Made by a program: the position numbers and the translations under genes
In this document: positions 10,081 through 45,450 of the stretch, one piece after another
Position numbering within the stretch: the stretch's first letter is position 1
How the letters are laid out: each line of letters starts with the position of its first letter
DNA from: Rhabdophis nuchalis
Taxonomy: Eukaryota; Chordata; Lepidosauria; Squamata; Natricidae
Length of the DNA stretch: 64,000 bases
NCBI GenBank assembly: GCA_039707465.1
Contig: CM077645.1
Span: forward strand, 147,246,503-147,310,502
Direction: 5' to 3'
Notes under the pieces: generated by a model
Database searches by the model: none
What the model was told of the DNA's origin: nothing
What the model saw: only the letters and a program-made list of their open reading frames with translations

Positions 10081-10476
10081 CAGGGGTGGGATTAAAAAAA
10101 ATTAGCAAACGTTTCTCTGCGTGGTTGCTGGGTGGGTGTGGCCATGGTGGATGTGGCCTACTCAGCCTCCAGTGCCACATGGGGGGGCATTTTCACCCTC
10201 TCCAGGGTCCGGAGGCTTTCCTTGAGCCTCAGGAAGGGCGAAAATGGCCTCCCCTGAGCTCCAGAGGGCCTCCTGAGGACAGAAACGGGCCTGTTTTTGA
10301 CCTCCCAGAGCCTCCGCATGGGCCCTGCACTTACCTGGCATCCAAAATGGGCTGTGTGGAGACTCCTTGGAGGGGCAGGGCCAGCCAGTCCTTGCAAATA
10401 CCGGTTTGGCAAACCAGATGCAAAATTAGCATCCAGTTTGCCCGAATCAGTCCAAACTGGCTGAATCCCTCCCCTG
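10081..10476. mobile_element. hAT-type MITE, 396 bp, nested
   Basis: Ends CAGGGGTGGGATT and GAATCCCTCCCCTG are inverted. The flanks GTACCAG and GTACCGAG look like an 8-bp duplication with one base lost on the left. Confidence 0.75.
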
Positions 10477-10496
10477 GTACCGAGGTACCATTGTAC

Positions 10497-11289
10497 AGTT
10501 AAGAGATTGCCAACAGAAAAAAAGGATAATTTTAAAAAATCAATATGGTATAAGTGGCTAGAGCATTCAAATAGGACCTTTAAGTTCAAGTTCATCGTCA
10601 ACCAAGAGTGCTCAATAAGAGACTTTCGATAAATCACCCTCTCTCAGTCCAGCCTACTTTACTGGGTTATTGTTCGAAGGAATTTGTAAAGGGAGTGTTA
10701 TATTGGTCATTAGAGAAAAGGCAGGATGTAAATCTAATATCCAAATAGTAACTACATAAAATTTAAAAATACAGTGGTAAAGTCAAGCTCATTCACTTTC
10801 AATGTCTTAAACAAGGGCATCACTCTTCATAATGGCAAATAACGTTGTAAACTAGCAAACCCAATCTAGCAAATCCAAATTAAATTAATGCATGAGATTC
10901 CAGGCATTGAACTCTCTTCCATGCCGCATTTTCCTTGTCCCACAGCATGATAGATTTTATATATATGAAATTGGTTGAGTACAGCATGACATTTTTTAAA
11001 GCATAAACCAATGCTTCTAAGAACTTAAAACTTCAATATTTGTAATCACTGCAATACTTAAAAGTACCATTTATAATAAAATCAGTTTTTTTCTGCACAT
11101 ACTAGCAGACTTTTACCAGAACGAATTAAAAGGCGCAAGCCAAAACATGCTTTCTTAATAAATGATTTGGTTAATTAATCCTGTCATTTCTCATTACAGT
11201 CAGCTATGTACATGCTAGAAAAGCACAGCAGTATTTATGGCCAAATTAACATGACAGCCGACCAGATACATCATACTTATCTTAGTTTT
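10497..11289. other. Intergenic sequence, nothing recognised
   Basis: AT-rich; no coding or repeat structure supported. Confidence 0.4.
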
Positions 11290-11445
11290 AACATGGGATT
11301 TTAGCGCAGGGTTTAGTTTAATTCTTTTTTAATACTGTATTGTTTGTGGTTTTATATGTACTTTTAATTTCCCTGTGCCCCGCCTCGAGTCCCTTTGGGG
11401 AGAGAGAGCGGGTTATAAATTAAATTATTTATTTATTTATTTATA
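11290..11445 (+). mobile_element. L2 LINE 3' UTR fragment
   Basis: TTTTAGCGCAGG, CCCCGCCTCGAGTCCC hairpin and an (ATTT)n tail match the 3' end of the L2 at 12,906-14,018. Confidence 0.8.
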
Positions 11446-11574
11446 CATATAATTGTCTAATATTTTAAGATTATTGCAAGCCTGTCCTGGACTGCACAGA
11501 TGGCTCCTAAAATCCCACTGATTTCAACTAAATTTAAGCAGCCCAATCATACAAATAGAATAGAATGGAGTGGA

Positions 11575-12125
11575 GTTGACTGGAATAGAATCCTTGAGAT
11601 ATTGGAACACTACTATCATATCACCCCTAATCCTCCTTTTCATTAAATTACATATACAATTCCAGCAACCGTTCTTCATCTGTTTTAGCTCCCAGTTCCC
11701 TAAACATCTTTGTTGCTCTTCTCTGCTCTATTTCTGGTCTCAACAACTTTTTTACATTGTGGCAACCAAAACTGGATGCAATATTCCAATTGTGGCCTTA
11801 CCAAAGGCATTATAAGCTTGTATTAACATGTCATATGATATTGATTCTATCCTTCTGTTAATGCAGCCTAGCACTGTGTTGGCTTTTTTGGCAGCTGCAG
11901 CACACTGCTGGCTCATATTTAAATGGTTGTCCACTAGGACTCCAAGATCCCTCTCACAGTTACTATTGAACGAAGTATTGTCTATAATATATGCTGTCCC
12001 TGTGCATTTTGTTTTTCTTACCTAAATGTAGAACATTACTTTTTTCACCTTTGAATTTCATTTTGTTAGATAGCCCCCAATGTTCAAGTCTGTGAACGAA
12101 GATCCTTCTGCATCTTAAGTCTTTG
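11575..12125 (-). mobile_element. CR1 LINE fragment, antisense
   Basis: The minus strand encodes CR1 RT C-terminal sequence ([20 protein letters not shown]) similar to the longer copy at 14,022-15,101, but with deletions and frame damage. Confidence 0.85.
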
Positions 12126-12790
12126 TAAGCATCATACCAGTTGCATCTGAATCAACTCCAGACCTACGCAATCACATGAGATTAGTTGGTTTTGAGAGTG
12201 GAATTTTTATTTTTTTATCCCATGCTAGTTTATTTACATGAGAGCCCAGCTAGTGATCTTTTTTTGCAATGTTATAACACTGCTAATTTTGTAAGAATTT
12301 CATTATATCATCAGCAAGAATTTAAGATGGAAACTGAGGAACCTGTTGCCCTCCCACTGGGAATAAAGGGAGCAAAACAATGAATACTAACTTCTTCCTC
12401 TTTTAAAAAACAATGCAAACTTGCTTTTAAAGAATGGATGAAAACTCTAGCTGTGTGTCTAGGAAAGGATCTGAAACTTTGTCATCTGGGAAATTTCTCA
12501 TTTTTTGTGGAACTTATTTCTTTATTGCAAAGGAAGTTATGTATGTGTGTATATACATACTACATTTGTGTTTATGTAGTGATGTGTGTTTATATAATAG
12601 AAGACAATCCCAAAGAAACTCTGGATCCAACTGACAGAAAGGCTAAAATATACATTTATTAAGAGTGAATAATTAGAAACAATTGAAATACACCATTTCA
12701 GCAGTTAGCATAACTGTAGTTACTGTATACTATACTGTATTGTTCCACACTTACATGAACTCAGATCAAATTCCCAGGCTGCTCTGTACA
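12126..12790. other. Intergenic sequence, nothing recognised
   Basis: Short TGTGTA-rich patch near 12,540-12,590; otherwise nothing supported. Confidence 0.4.
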
Positions 12791-12796
12791 TATAAC

Positions 12797-15140
12797 TATA
12801 CAATACAATACAATAGCAGAGTTGGAAGGGACCTTGTAGGTCTTCTAGTCCAACCCCCTGCGTGGGCAGGAACCTTATACCATTTCAGACAAGTGGCTGT
12901 CTAACGAAGCCGCTGGGTGAGATCATCCGTGGTTTTGGGGTAGAGTACCATCTCTACGCTGATGATACTCAGCTGTATATATCTACCCCAAACCACCCCA
13001 ACGATGCCGTAGCGGTGATGTGCCAGTGCCTGGAAGCCGTGCGGGTCTGGATGGAAAGTAACGGACTCAGGCTCAACCCGACCAAGACCGAGTGGCTGTG
13101 GTTTCCGGCTGCCCGGTTCAACCAGCTGTCTCTATCGCTGGCCATAGGGGGCGAACATCTTGCCCCTGTGGATGGGGCGCGCAACTTGGGTGTCCTCCTG
13201 GATTCCCGGCTGTCCATGGAAGATCAAGTGACAGCCGTGGCCAGGAGGGCGTTTTACCAGGTTCGCCTGGTTCGCCAGTTGCGCACCCTATTGGACCGGG
13301 ATGCCCTTCGCACAGTCACTCATGCTCTCGTGACATCCCGACTGGACTATTGTAACTCTCTCTACATGGGGCTCCCCTTGAGGTGCACCCGGAGGCTGCA
13401 GTTGGTCCAGAATGCAGCCGCGCGAGCAATAATGGGTACCACAAGGTACACCCATGTAACACCGCTCTTGCGCGAGCTGCACTGGCTACCTGTAGTCTTT
13501 CGGGTGCGCTTCAAGGTGCTAGTCATCATCTTTAAAGCGCTCCATGGCTCAGGACCTAGCTACCTGCGGGATCGGATTCTGCCTCATACTTCCTCACGGC
13601 CGATTCGCTCCCACAGAGAGGGACTTCTCTGGGTGCCGTCCACTAGACTTTGTCAGCGGGCGACGCCCAGGGGAAGGGCTCTCTCTGTGGCGGGCCCTGC
13701 CCTCTGGAACGACCTCCCCCCCGATATTAGAACTACCACGGACTTCCGTTCCTTCCGTCTGAAATTGAAAACGCACTTTTTCTGCCTGGCCGGCCTAGGG
13801 TAGCCTCTTACCATAGTATTATAGGGTTTAGGGTTTTAGTGATTGGTTTTGGGGAATTTTAGCGCAGGGTCTTATTGTTTAATGTGTTTTTTAACTGTTT
13901 TGTATATCTATGTATATTTATTGTTTTAATTTCCCTGTGCACCGCTCCGAGTCCCCTTGGGGAGAGGGAGCGGTCTAGAAATTAAATATATTATTATTAT
14001 TATTATATTATAATATATTAACATCTTTTTAAAGACTTCCAGGGTTGGGGCATTCACAACTTCTGGAGGCAAGATGTTCCAGAGGTTAATTGTTCTAACT
14101 GTCAGGAAATTTCTCCTTAGTTCTAAGTTGCTTCTCTCCTTGATTGGTTTCCACCCATTGCTTCTTGTCCTGCCCCCAGGTGCCTTGGAGAATAGTTTGA
14201 CTCCCTCTTCTTTGTGGCACCCTCTGAGATATCGGAACACTGCTATCATGTCTCCCCTGGTCCTTCTCTTCATCAAACTAGACATACCCAGTTCCTGCAA
14301 CCGTTCTTCATATGTTTTAGTCTCCAGTTCCCTAATCATCTTGGTTGCTCTTCTCTGCACTCTTTCCAGAATCTCCACGTCTTTTCTACATCGTGGCGAC
14401 CAAAACTGTATGCAGTATTCCAAGTGTGGCCTTACCAAGGCACTATACAGTGGCATTAACACTTCACGTGATCTAGATTCTATCCCTCTGTTTATGCAGC
14501 CTAGAACTGTGTTGGCTTTTTTGGCAGCTGCTGCACACTGCTGGCTCATATTTAAATGGTTGTCCACTAGGATTCCTAGATCCCTCTCACAGTTGCTACT
14601 ATTGAGCAAGGTACCACCTATACTGTACTTGTGCATTTGGTTTTTCTTGCCTAAATGTAGAACCTTACTTTTTTCACAATTGAATTCCATTTTATTAGAT
14701 AGTGCCCAATGTTGAAGTTTGTCTAGATCCTTCTGTATCTTAAGCCTATCTTCTGGAGTGTTGGCTATTCCTGCCAGCTTGGTGTCATCTGCAAATTTGA
14801 TGAGTTCCCCATTTATCCCCTCATCCAAATCATTGATGAAGATGTTAAAGATTACTGGACCTAAAACAGAGCCTTGGGGGACTCCACTGCATACTTCCTT
14901 CCATGTAGATGAAGTTCCATTGAGGACTACACGTTGAGTGCGGTTGGTCAGCCAGTTGCGAATCCATTTGGTGGTGGTGCTGTCTAACCCACAATTTTCT
15001 ACTTTATCTAATAGTAGGTTATGGTCTGCTTTATCAAATGCCTTACTGAAGTCCAAGTAAATTATATCGACAGCATTCCTCTGGTCCACTAATTTTGTCA
15101 CTTTGTCAAAGAATGCAATTACATCTTCACTGCAGTCATA
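12797..15140 (-). mobile_element. CR1 LINE, antisense, split by an L2 insertion
   Basis: Minus-strand CR1 in two blocks: its 3' end at 12,797-12,905 (DSHLSEMV, then an (ATTGT)n tail) and its reverse transcriptase at 14,019-15,140. The RT block has a long open frame with YLDFSKAFD, SGVPQGSVLGP, FADDTKL and [11 protein letters not shown]. The coding reading stops at the L2 junction and resumes on the other side. The CR1 is 5'-truncated next to a (TG)n repeat. Confidence 0.92.
12906..14018 (+). mobile_element. L2 LINE, 5'-truncated, nested in CR1
   Basis: Open frame to 13,803 with KPLGEIIRGFG, YADDTQLYIS and the L2 C-terminal region (LDYCNSLYMGLP, LHWLPVVFRVRF, LWNDLPP). The 3' UTR has a terminal hairpin (about 13,941-13,975) and an (ATT)n tail. 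TAAC occurs at both CR1 junctions (12,902-12,905 and 14,019-14,022). Confidence 0.93.
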
Positions 15141-15142
15141 TC

Positions 15143-15144
<2 letters not shown>

Positions 15145-15210
<66 letters not shown>
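15145..15210. repeat. (TG)n(TCTG)n microsatellite
   Basis: TG repeat to 15,181, then seven TCTG-type units. Confidence 0.97.
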
Positions 15211-15804
15211 TAGCCTATATTCAGCTAGACTTTGTGAAGAAGCTGCTTGGATGGATGTGAGTTGAGAAGGAAGTATAACATACGTTGTATATTTCCTCAA
15301 AAGCAGTTCTGCTTTCAACAATGGTGGAGGGGGGGTGAGGCTTTGACATATAGAGATACAGTACATACTTCAGTTACCTGCTGAAACTTGCAAATCCAAA
15401 GATGGCTGAAAAAATCTCATTTTCTTAAAAAAATTCCAACTTCACCTAAGGACTTGTGGCTCATAAAAAAACTGTTGACTCAAAGCTGGGGGAGCAAATG
15501 ATGGCATCATCTCTTTTCGCACAACATTATGATTGATCTGCCTGAAAATCCAGATGATTATTTTTAGCACTGAACTGCAATGTTTTGGCAAATTATGAGA
15601 AAGACAAAACCATTACTATCCATTAGATAGACAGCCCTCCTTCAAGTAAATGTGTGTTGTAGCCAAGTCCTCAAGTGTGATGACTGAATCAGCAGAAAAA
15701 AGATGGAAACTAATTCTCCTTCAACATCCCCACCCCTGTGAGATTGCTCAGAAGTCTCCACTCTTAACTCAGATTTCATGAGAATAACAAAATGTGCATT
15801 AAAA
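15211..15804. other. Intergenic sequence, nothing recognised
   Basis: No supported feature. Confidence 0.4.
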
Positions 15805-16075
15805 TGTCATTCCCAAAGGTGCTTTTTCAAGAGGCAACTGGACTTTGTTTTCGCTTCTCATCTTCATCTCTGACTGGATGGTGGGGAATGGAAGGATTTA
15901 TACTCCTTGCAGACAGCTGGTCAAAGAACTGTCTGCAAGGAGTATAAATCCTTTCATTCTCCACCATCCAGTCAGAGAAGCTTTTTTGATGAGAAATGAA
16001 ACATCTTCAGAGAAAAACCACAAAGTCCAGTTGCCTCTTGAAAAAACATGTTTGGGACAACCATGACCTGGAGGA
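15805..16075. repeat. Foldback repeat, about 270 bp
   Basis: Outer arms AGAGGCAACTGGACTTTG and AAAGTCCAGTTGCCTCTTG are inverted. An inner inverted repeat centres near 15,920 (ATACTCCTTGCAGACAG against CTGTCTGCAAGGAGTAT). The outer sequence is shared with 6420-6580. Confidence 0.75.
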
Positions 16076-16992
16076 CTGAGAATCTCCATAAACATTGAAA
16101 TGTCATGATGCAAACAGGACTTTCCACAGGCACATAAAATATTGCACAATGAATTTACAAAAAGGGGATGAGATAACAATGTTGCAATGTAAGTTTTGTC
16201 ATTTGATCCCTTGTGCCAACAGTATAAGAGTATACCTACATGGTCAGGATTTCTTTATCACAGAAAATCTAATGATGAAAAAGCAGAGGTATAGAATATT
16301 GCTGAATATGGTAATTATGGAATATTTATCAGAGCTGGCATTGCATTGAATAGAACGGGATGTTTTGGAAGCATTTGGGGGTTGGGTGATAGATACACAA
16401 AATTCCTTTCCTTCTGTTATGCAACATCTATTTCTCAGGCAATTCTCTCAAATCCTTTGGAACATGATCCTTTAAAAAAAAAAAAGTAAACCCTTTGTAC
16501 TTAAAAGGAATCTCAGGAATTCCAAGTAGAATTGTTGCCTAGATGAGAACCTCTTTCAATTTTTTTTCCTTGCATCTGCATTTCCAAAGAACACCCTATG
16601 CTGTTGCCCATCCAAAGGTGCCACACAACACAGGCTAAAACTTTTTGTGGTTTTGCTCCACCTTTCAATGTTTGCTGTGAGTCTATCTTTGCTTATGATT
16701 CTCCTTCAGCGGACATTCCCGTATCTCCTTTCCCATTGCAAAACATCCCAACAGTTTTGGTTCCTAAGCAAATAAAAAAGTTTGTGTTTCTTCTTTCTGA
16801 CATGAAGGGAGCTGATCAGGGAGGACTTTATAAGAGCTACATGTTTAAACAAATAAATTTGTTTGAGCATAGGTTACCTTTGGGGTTATTTACTTTATAA
16901 AAAAATCTGGTGATGCAGATTATTAAAGAAAGATTGCATTTAATTGCATACAATATGTAGTCATTTCAATAGGGAGTTGGTTTGTGTGGTGT
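16076..16992. other. Intergenic sequence, nothing recognised
   Basis: AT-rich with short A and T runs; no supported gene. Confidence 0.4.
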
Positions 16993-16994
16993 TA

Positions 16995-17418
16995 CCATTT
17001 CCCCCCGAAAATAAGACAGTCTTATTTTCTTTTGAAAATAAGAACTTGGCCTTATTTTCAGGGAGGTCTTATTATTTTTGAGGTGCAGGAGCAGGGGTGG
17101 GCTTCAGCTGGCATGCGCACAACTCAAAAGAAGATGGTGGCAGCAACCAGGGAACCAGTTCAGGGGCATGGCCAGCCTGGGTCGCTGCCAGTTCTGCGAC
17201 CCAGGCTGGCATACCACTACTGGTTTGGCCAAACTGGGGCAAACCGGTAGGAACCCATTCTGTGCAGAAGGCAGCGAGCACAGTCACCTCATGGCTGCTG
17301 CTGTGTTGCATTATTTTCGGAAAGGGCTTATTTTTGCGGGAGGGATTATTTTAGTTCATGCGCTCAAAAGCCAATTGGGGTTATTATCCCGGGAGGTCTT
17401 ATTTTCAGGGAAAACGGG
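16995..17418. mobile_element. Mariner-type MITE with a nested hAT MITE
   Basis: Inverted ends around CCCCGAAAATAAGAC and GTCTTATTTTCAGGG, flanked by TA dinucleotides at 16,993-16,994 and 17,419-17,420. Split by the hAT element at 17,092-17,262. Confidence 0.7.
17092..17262. mobile_element. hAT-type MITE, 171 bp
   Basis: Starts CAGGGGTGGGCTTC and ends GGAACCCATTCTG. The flanking TGCAGGAG (17,084-17,091) and TGCAGAAG (17,263-17,270) form an 8-bp duplication with one mismatch. Same terminal family as 5555-5821. Confidence 0.82.
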
Positions 17419-17420
17419 TA

Positions 17421-18087
17421 CATTAATTTACATTATTAAGAAGGAAATGGGCAGACTGAATATAAGCAAGATTAGACTGAAAACAAAAACATTAACAGTT
17501 CTCTAATTTCCTCTATGTAATTCCTTTACCTCCTTTCAGAAGGGGTATCAGGACATGCATATTAGTAGAGAGGGGAAGGAGGAAGGAACAAGAAGGCAGT
17601 CACAATTGTGTGGTTGAGCCGTTGACTTTTTGAAATCTACTTCTCCCACCCTGCAGAACCCCATTTTTGGTACAGTCCAAAGAGGTTTGTACTTCATGAT
17701 TGTATTGATTGTATCAACTGTTAAATGCACTGATCACTTTGGCTGTGAAGGAGTAAAATTAGACTTCCACGTAGAAAAGTAAACCACCATTTTACTTCAG
17801 AAAAATCTTGCAACTATTTTAATAAAAGTATGCTTAAAACAGGGTTTTAGAAAATCAATGCCTTGTTCTGAAGATTCATTTGGGGAAAGCCACCCAGTCT
17901 TTCTGAATGGATTACCAAATCTGCATTTCTAAAAGCTGGCCTCCTGTTTCTACTTGGGGCAGGGAGACTTGTTTCTGTCTCCCTTAAGATTTTTTCCCCT
18001 TTTTCCTTTGGGGAAAATATTCTTTCCTGCCTTTTTAATATTCCCCAAAAGGAGGGTGGGTGAGTGCTTACTTTCTACAGCTTCATC
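17421..18087. other. Intergenic sequence, nothing recognised
   Basis: No supported feature. Confidence 0.4.
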
Positions 18088-18205
18088 ACAGGAGATTTTT
18101 AAGAAGAGGGTGGCCAGCCACTTGTCTGAAATGGTACATGCCAGGGTCTCCTGCTTGAGCAAGGGGCTGGACTAGAAGACCTCTTAAGTTTCTGTTCTAC
18201 CTACA
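18088..18205 (+). mobile_element. CR1 LINE 3' end fragment
   Basis: CACTTGTCTGAAATGGTA and GGGCTGGACTAGAAGACCTC match the CR1 3' end seen antisense at 12,800-12,905. Confidence 0.75.
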
Positions 18206-18214
18206 TGTCAATGA

Positions 18215-18545
18215 CTACTTCAGCTTCAATAATAATACACGAGTGCACAAAAGATAAGGTAAATTGCTCCAAACTTGATTGCCGAAAATCCGACTTCAGC
18301 AACAGAGTGGTCAGTGTCTGGAATGCACTACCTAACACTGTGGTTTGTTCCCCAAACTTTAACCTTAGACTGTCTGTCAACCTCACCCTATTCCTAAGAG
18401 GTCTGCAAGGGGCGTGCATAAGCGCACCAAAGTGCCTGCCGTTCCTGTCCCCATTTATTCGTATCCATTTCACGTATTCTAATCATGTTTATACTTATAT
18501 CTGTTATCTTATGCATGTTTGTCAAATAAATAAATAATAATAAAT
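18215..18545 (+). mobile_element. Non-LTR retrotransposon 3' end, family uncertain
   Basis: Encodes a C-terminal RT-like tail (SNRVVSVWNALP) with GGCGTGCATAAGCGCACCAA, ending in AATAAATAAATAATAATAA. It is a high-copy squamate type; a Rex1-like or R4-like origin is possible but not resolved. Confidence 0.6.
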
Positions 18546-18620
18546 TCCTATTCTGTTCTGATTCCTATCCCTATTCCTTTCCCATCCCTATTCCTGTCCT
18601 GACTCCTATTCTGCCATATC
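18546..18620. repeat. Degenerate ATTCCTATYCC repeat
   Basis: Imperfect tandem copies of an 11-12-bp unit (ATTCCTATCCCT, ATTCCTTTCCCAT, ATTCCTGTCCTG) continue from the LINE tail. Confidence 0.7.
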
Positions 18621-18974
18621 CGGGGCAAGAACATTCATAATTATATGCGAAATAGAAAAAGGCTCATTCTTGCTCAAAGTATTTTGTTGCATCGGACCTG
18701 CCGCGCTTTACGCAGCTCAACAAAGAGCCGGAAACAGAGTCACCCATCTACCCTTCTAATCCTCCGAGGATCTCTGGTTCGTCGTCAGTTATCGCCCTTC
18801 TCCAGGCTCGCGAGATTTGCCTCATTTCCGGTTTGCTGAAGCAAACCAGCCACTTTTTACGTCTTCGCCTCGCTGTCGCCTCGGGGTTATACGTCCCTAG
18901 TGCGCATGCGCCACTCGCCAATCTGCTCCTCAGCCCTCAGCGGCGGCGGGGAAGAAGGAGTTTGGGAGTTCAAA

Positions 18975-44071
<25,097 letters not shown>

Positions 44072-45450
44072 ATCCAGTGAAGATATTCAAAGGGTTTGAA
44101 TAGTTAATATACAAAGACTGATGAAGTTTCATTGCAATTTATAAATGTACATATAACATATAAATAATTCCCCTGCAAAATTGAGGAAGAATGATATATT
44201 TCAATTAACACAAAGGTGGATTATTTCTTTTAGAAATGTTAGAGTAAATCTGTTTGTCTCTCGTGAAGATTTTTTCACTGTAGAATTATTTTAATTGCCA
44301 AGACTGCACAGGAGTACAATGCTAAAATATATGGTTGCAGGTCCTCTCAAATAATACACACATGCGCACATGGACTATATATATATACATATATATATAA
44401 ATCTGATGAAATATCAGTAAGACTGGGTGGTTGATTTTGGTTTTTAGCAAATTTGGCTTCATTTTTGTCTCTGAAAAATGGCCAGCATAAATGCTGTTTA
44501 TATTACATTTTCCTAGGTGTGTGCGTGCAGGCCACAGCAGCATGCCCTTGGTGTGTAGTCAGTGCCGAAGGGGGTCTGTTCCTTCTTGAGCCTGCCCACA
44601 GGGATGGTCTCCTCTTTTAAAGCAGGTTGCGTACAACTTTCAGTACACTGAAGGTAAGCTAAACCATCAACATCACTGGTGTTTAAGATGTTAATTGTAC
44701 TGGATCAACTGACAAACAAGAATCGGTCACTCTGTAGCAGAATTCCCTGCATGTTTTATAAAGGAGATATACCTATATATAAATATATATAAATATATAT
44801 ATATATATTATTTTCTGACATTACAACTGTGGCATAATTCCAGCTTGTGTTTGATCATCACATTCAAAGGAAAAAAGTGGAGGAATGTGCACTTGATGGA
44901 GAGAGCGCCTTCAGTGTACTGTTTATATTACTTTTTTAAAAATATCAACTTGCTACATAGACTTTATACCTTTTGTTAAATACAGTTCACGATGGCATAA
45001 AACCAGTACTTAAGTCATTTTCATTTACTAACAACAAATGCTAAGCTCTGGTTCCAAAAGTCTTTATCTCCTCTTGGCCAGATAGAAAGCACCACAATTT
45101 TTTTTAGCTATTTGTATGTCATTTGAAAATGTACTGCTTTATGCTAAAGGTGTTTTCATTTGTTCATTGTTTTCATTATTTGTGATCATGTTGTCTTTCA
45201 ATACAGGCATAAACCTTCCACTCTTGAACAAAGCAGCTGCTTTTTAAAAGCGGTAATTGCTTCTTTACCTTTTATTTCTTTTGTAAATGAAACTTTAAGA
45301 AATGTGACTTTAAAGTGTTGTCTCTTGCATAAAATAGTTGACATTCACTTATTGTAAAGTGAAGATTGTTCTGCTGCATGTAAAGTGGACCATGCAGATT
45401 TCTGTATGTTTTCGGTATGCATCATTAGATAATAAAGTCTTTTGTGAACA
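44072..45450 (+). other. PRPF4B: PRPF4B 3' UTR
   Basis: AT-rich non-coding sequence with short (TA)n patches (about 44,377-44,399 and 44,772-44,806), running to the polyadenylation signal. Confidence 0.8.
45431..45436 (+). terminator. PRPF4B: PRPF4B polyadenylation signal
   Basis: AATAAA followed by GT/T-rich sequence, about 1.36 kb after the stop. Cleavage site inferred to be about 15-20 bases downstream. Confidence 0.75.

Larger units (their letters stand above)
9778..10493. mobile_element. Mariner-type MITE containing two later insertions
   Basis: Left end CAGTGGTAC and right end GGTACCATTG are inverted, flanked by TA at 9776-9777 and 10494-10495. The element is interrupted by an L2 tail (about 9882-9939) and by a hAT MITE (10,081-10,476). 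Confidence 0.7.

Noticed and set aside
12862..13803. 313-codon open frame as a host gene
   Set aside because: It is L2 reverse transcriptase with an unrelated CR1-derived start; the 5' truncation and tail show it is a LINE copy.
13926..15101. 391-codon minus-strand frame as a host gene
   Set aside because: It is CR1 reverse transcriptase whose last residues are read from the inserted L2 tail.
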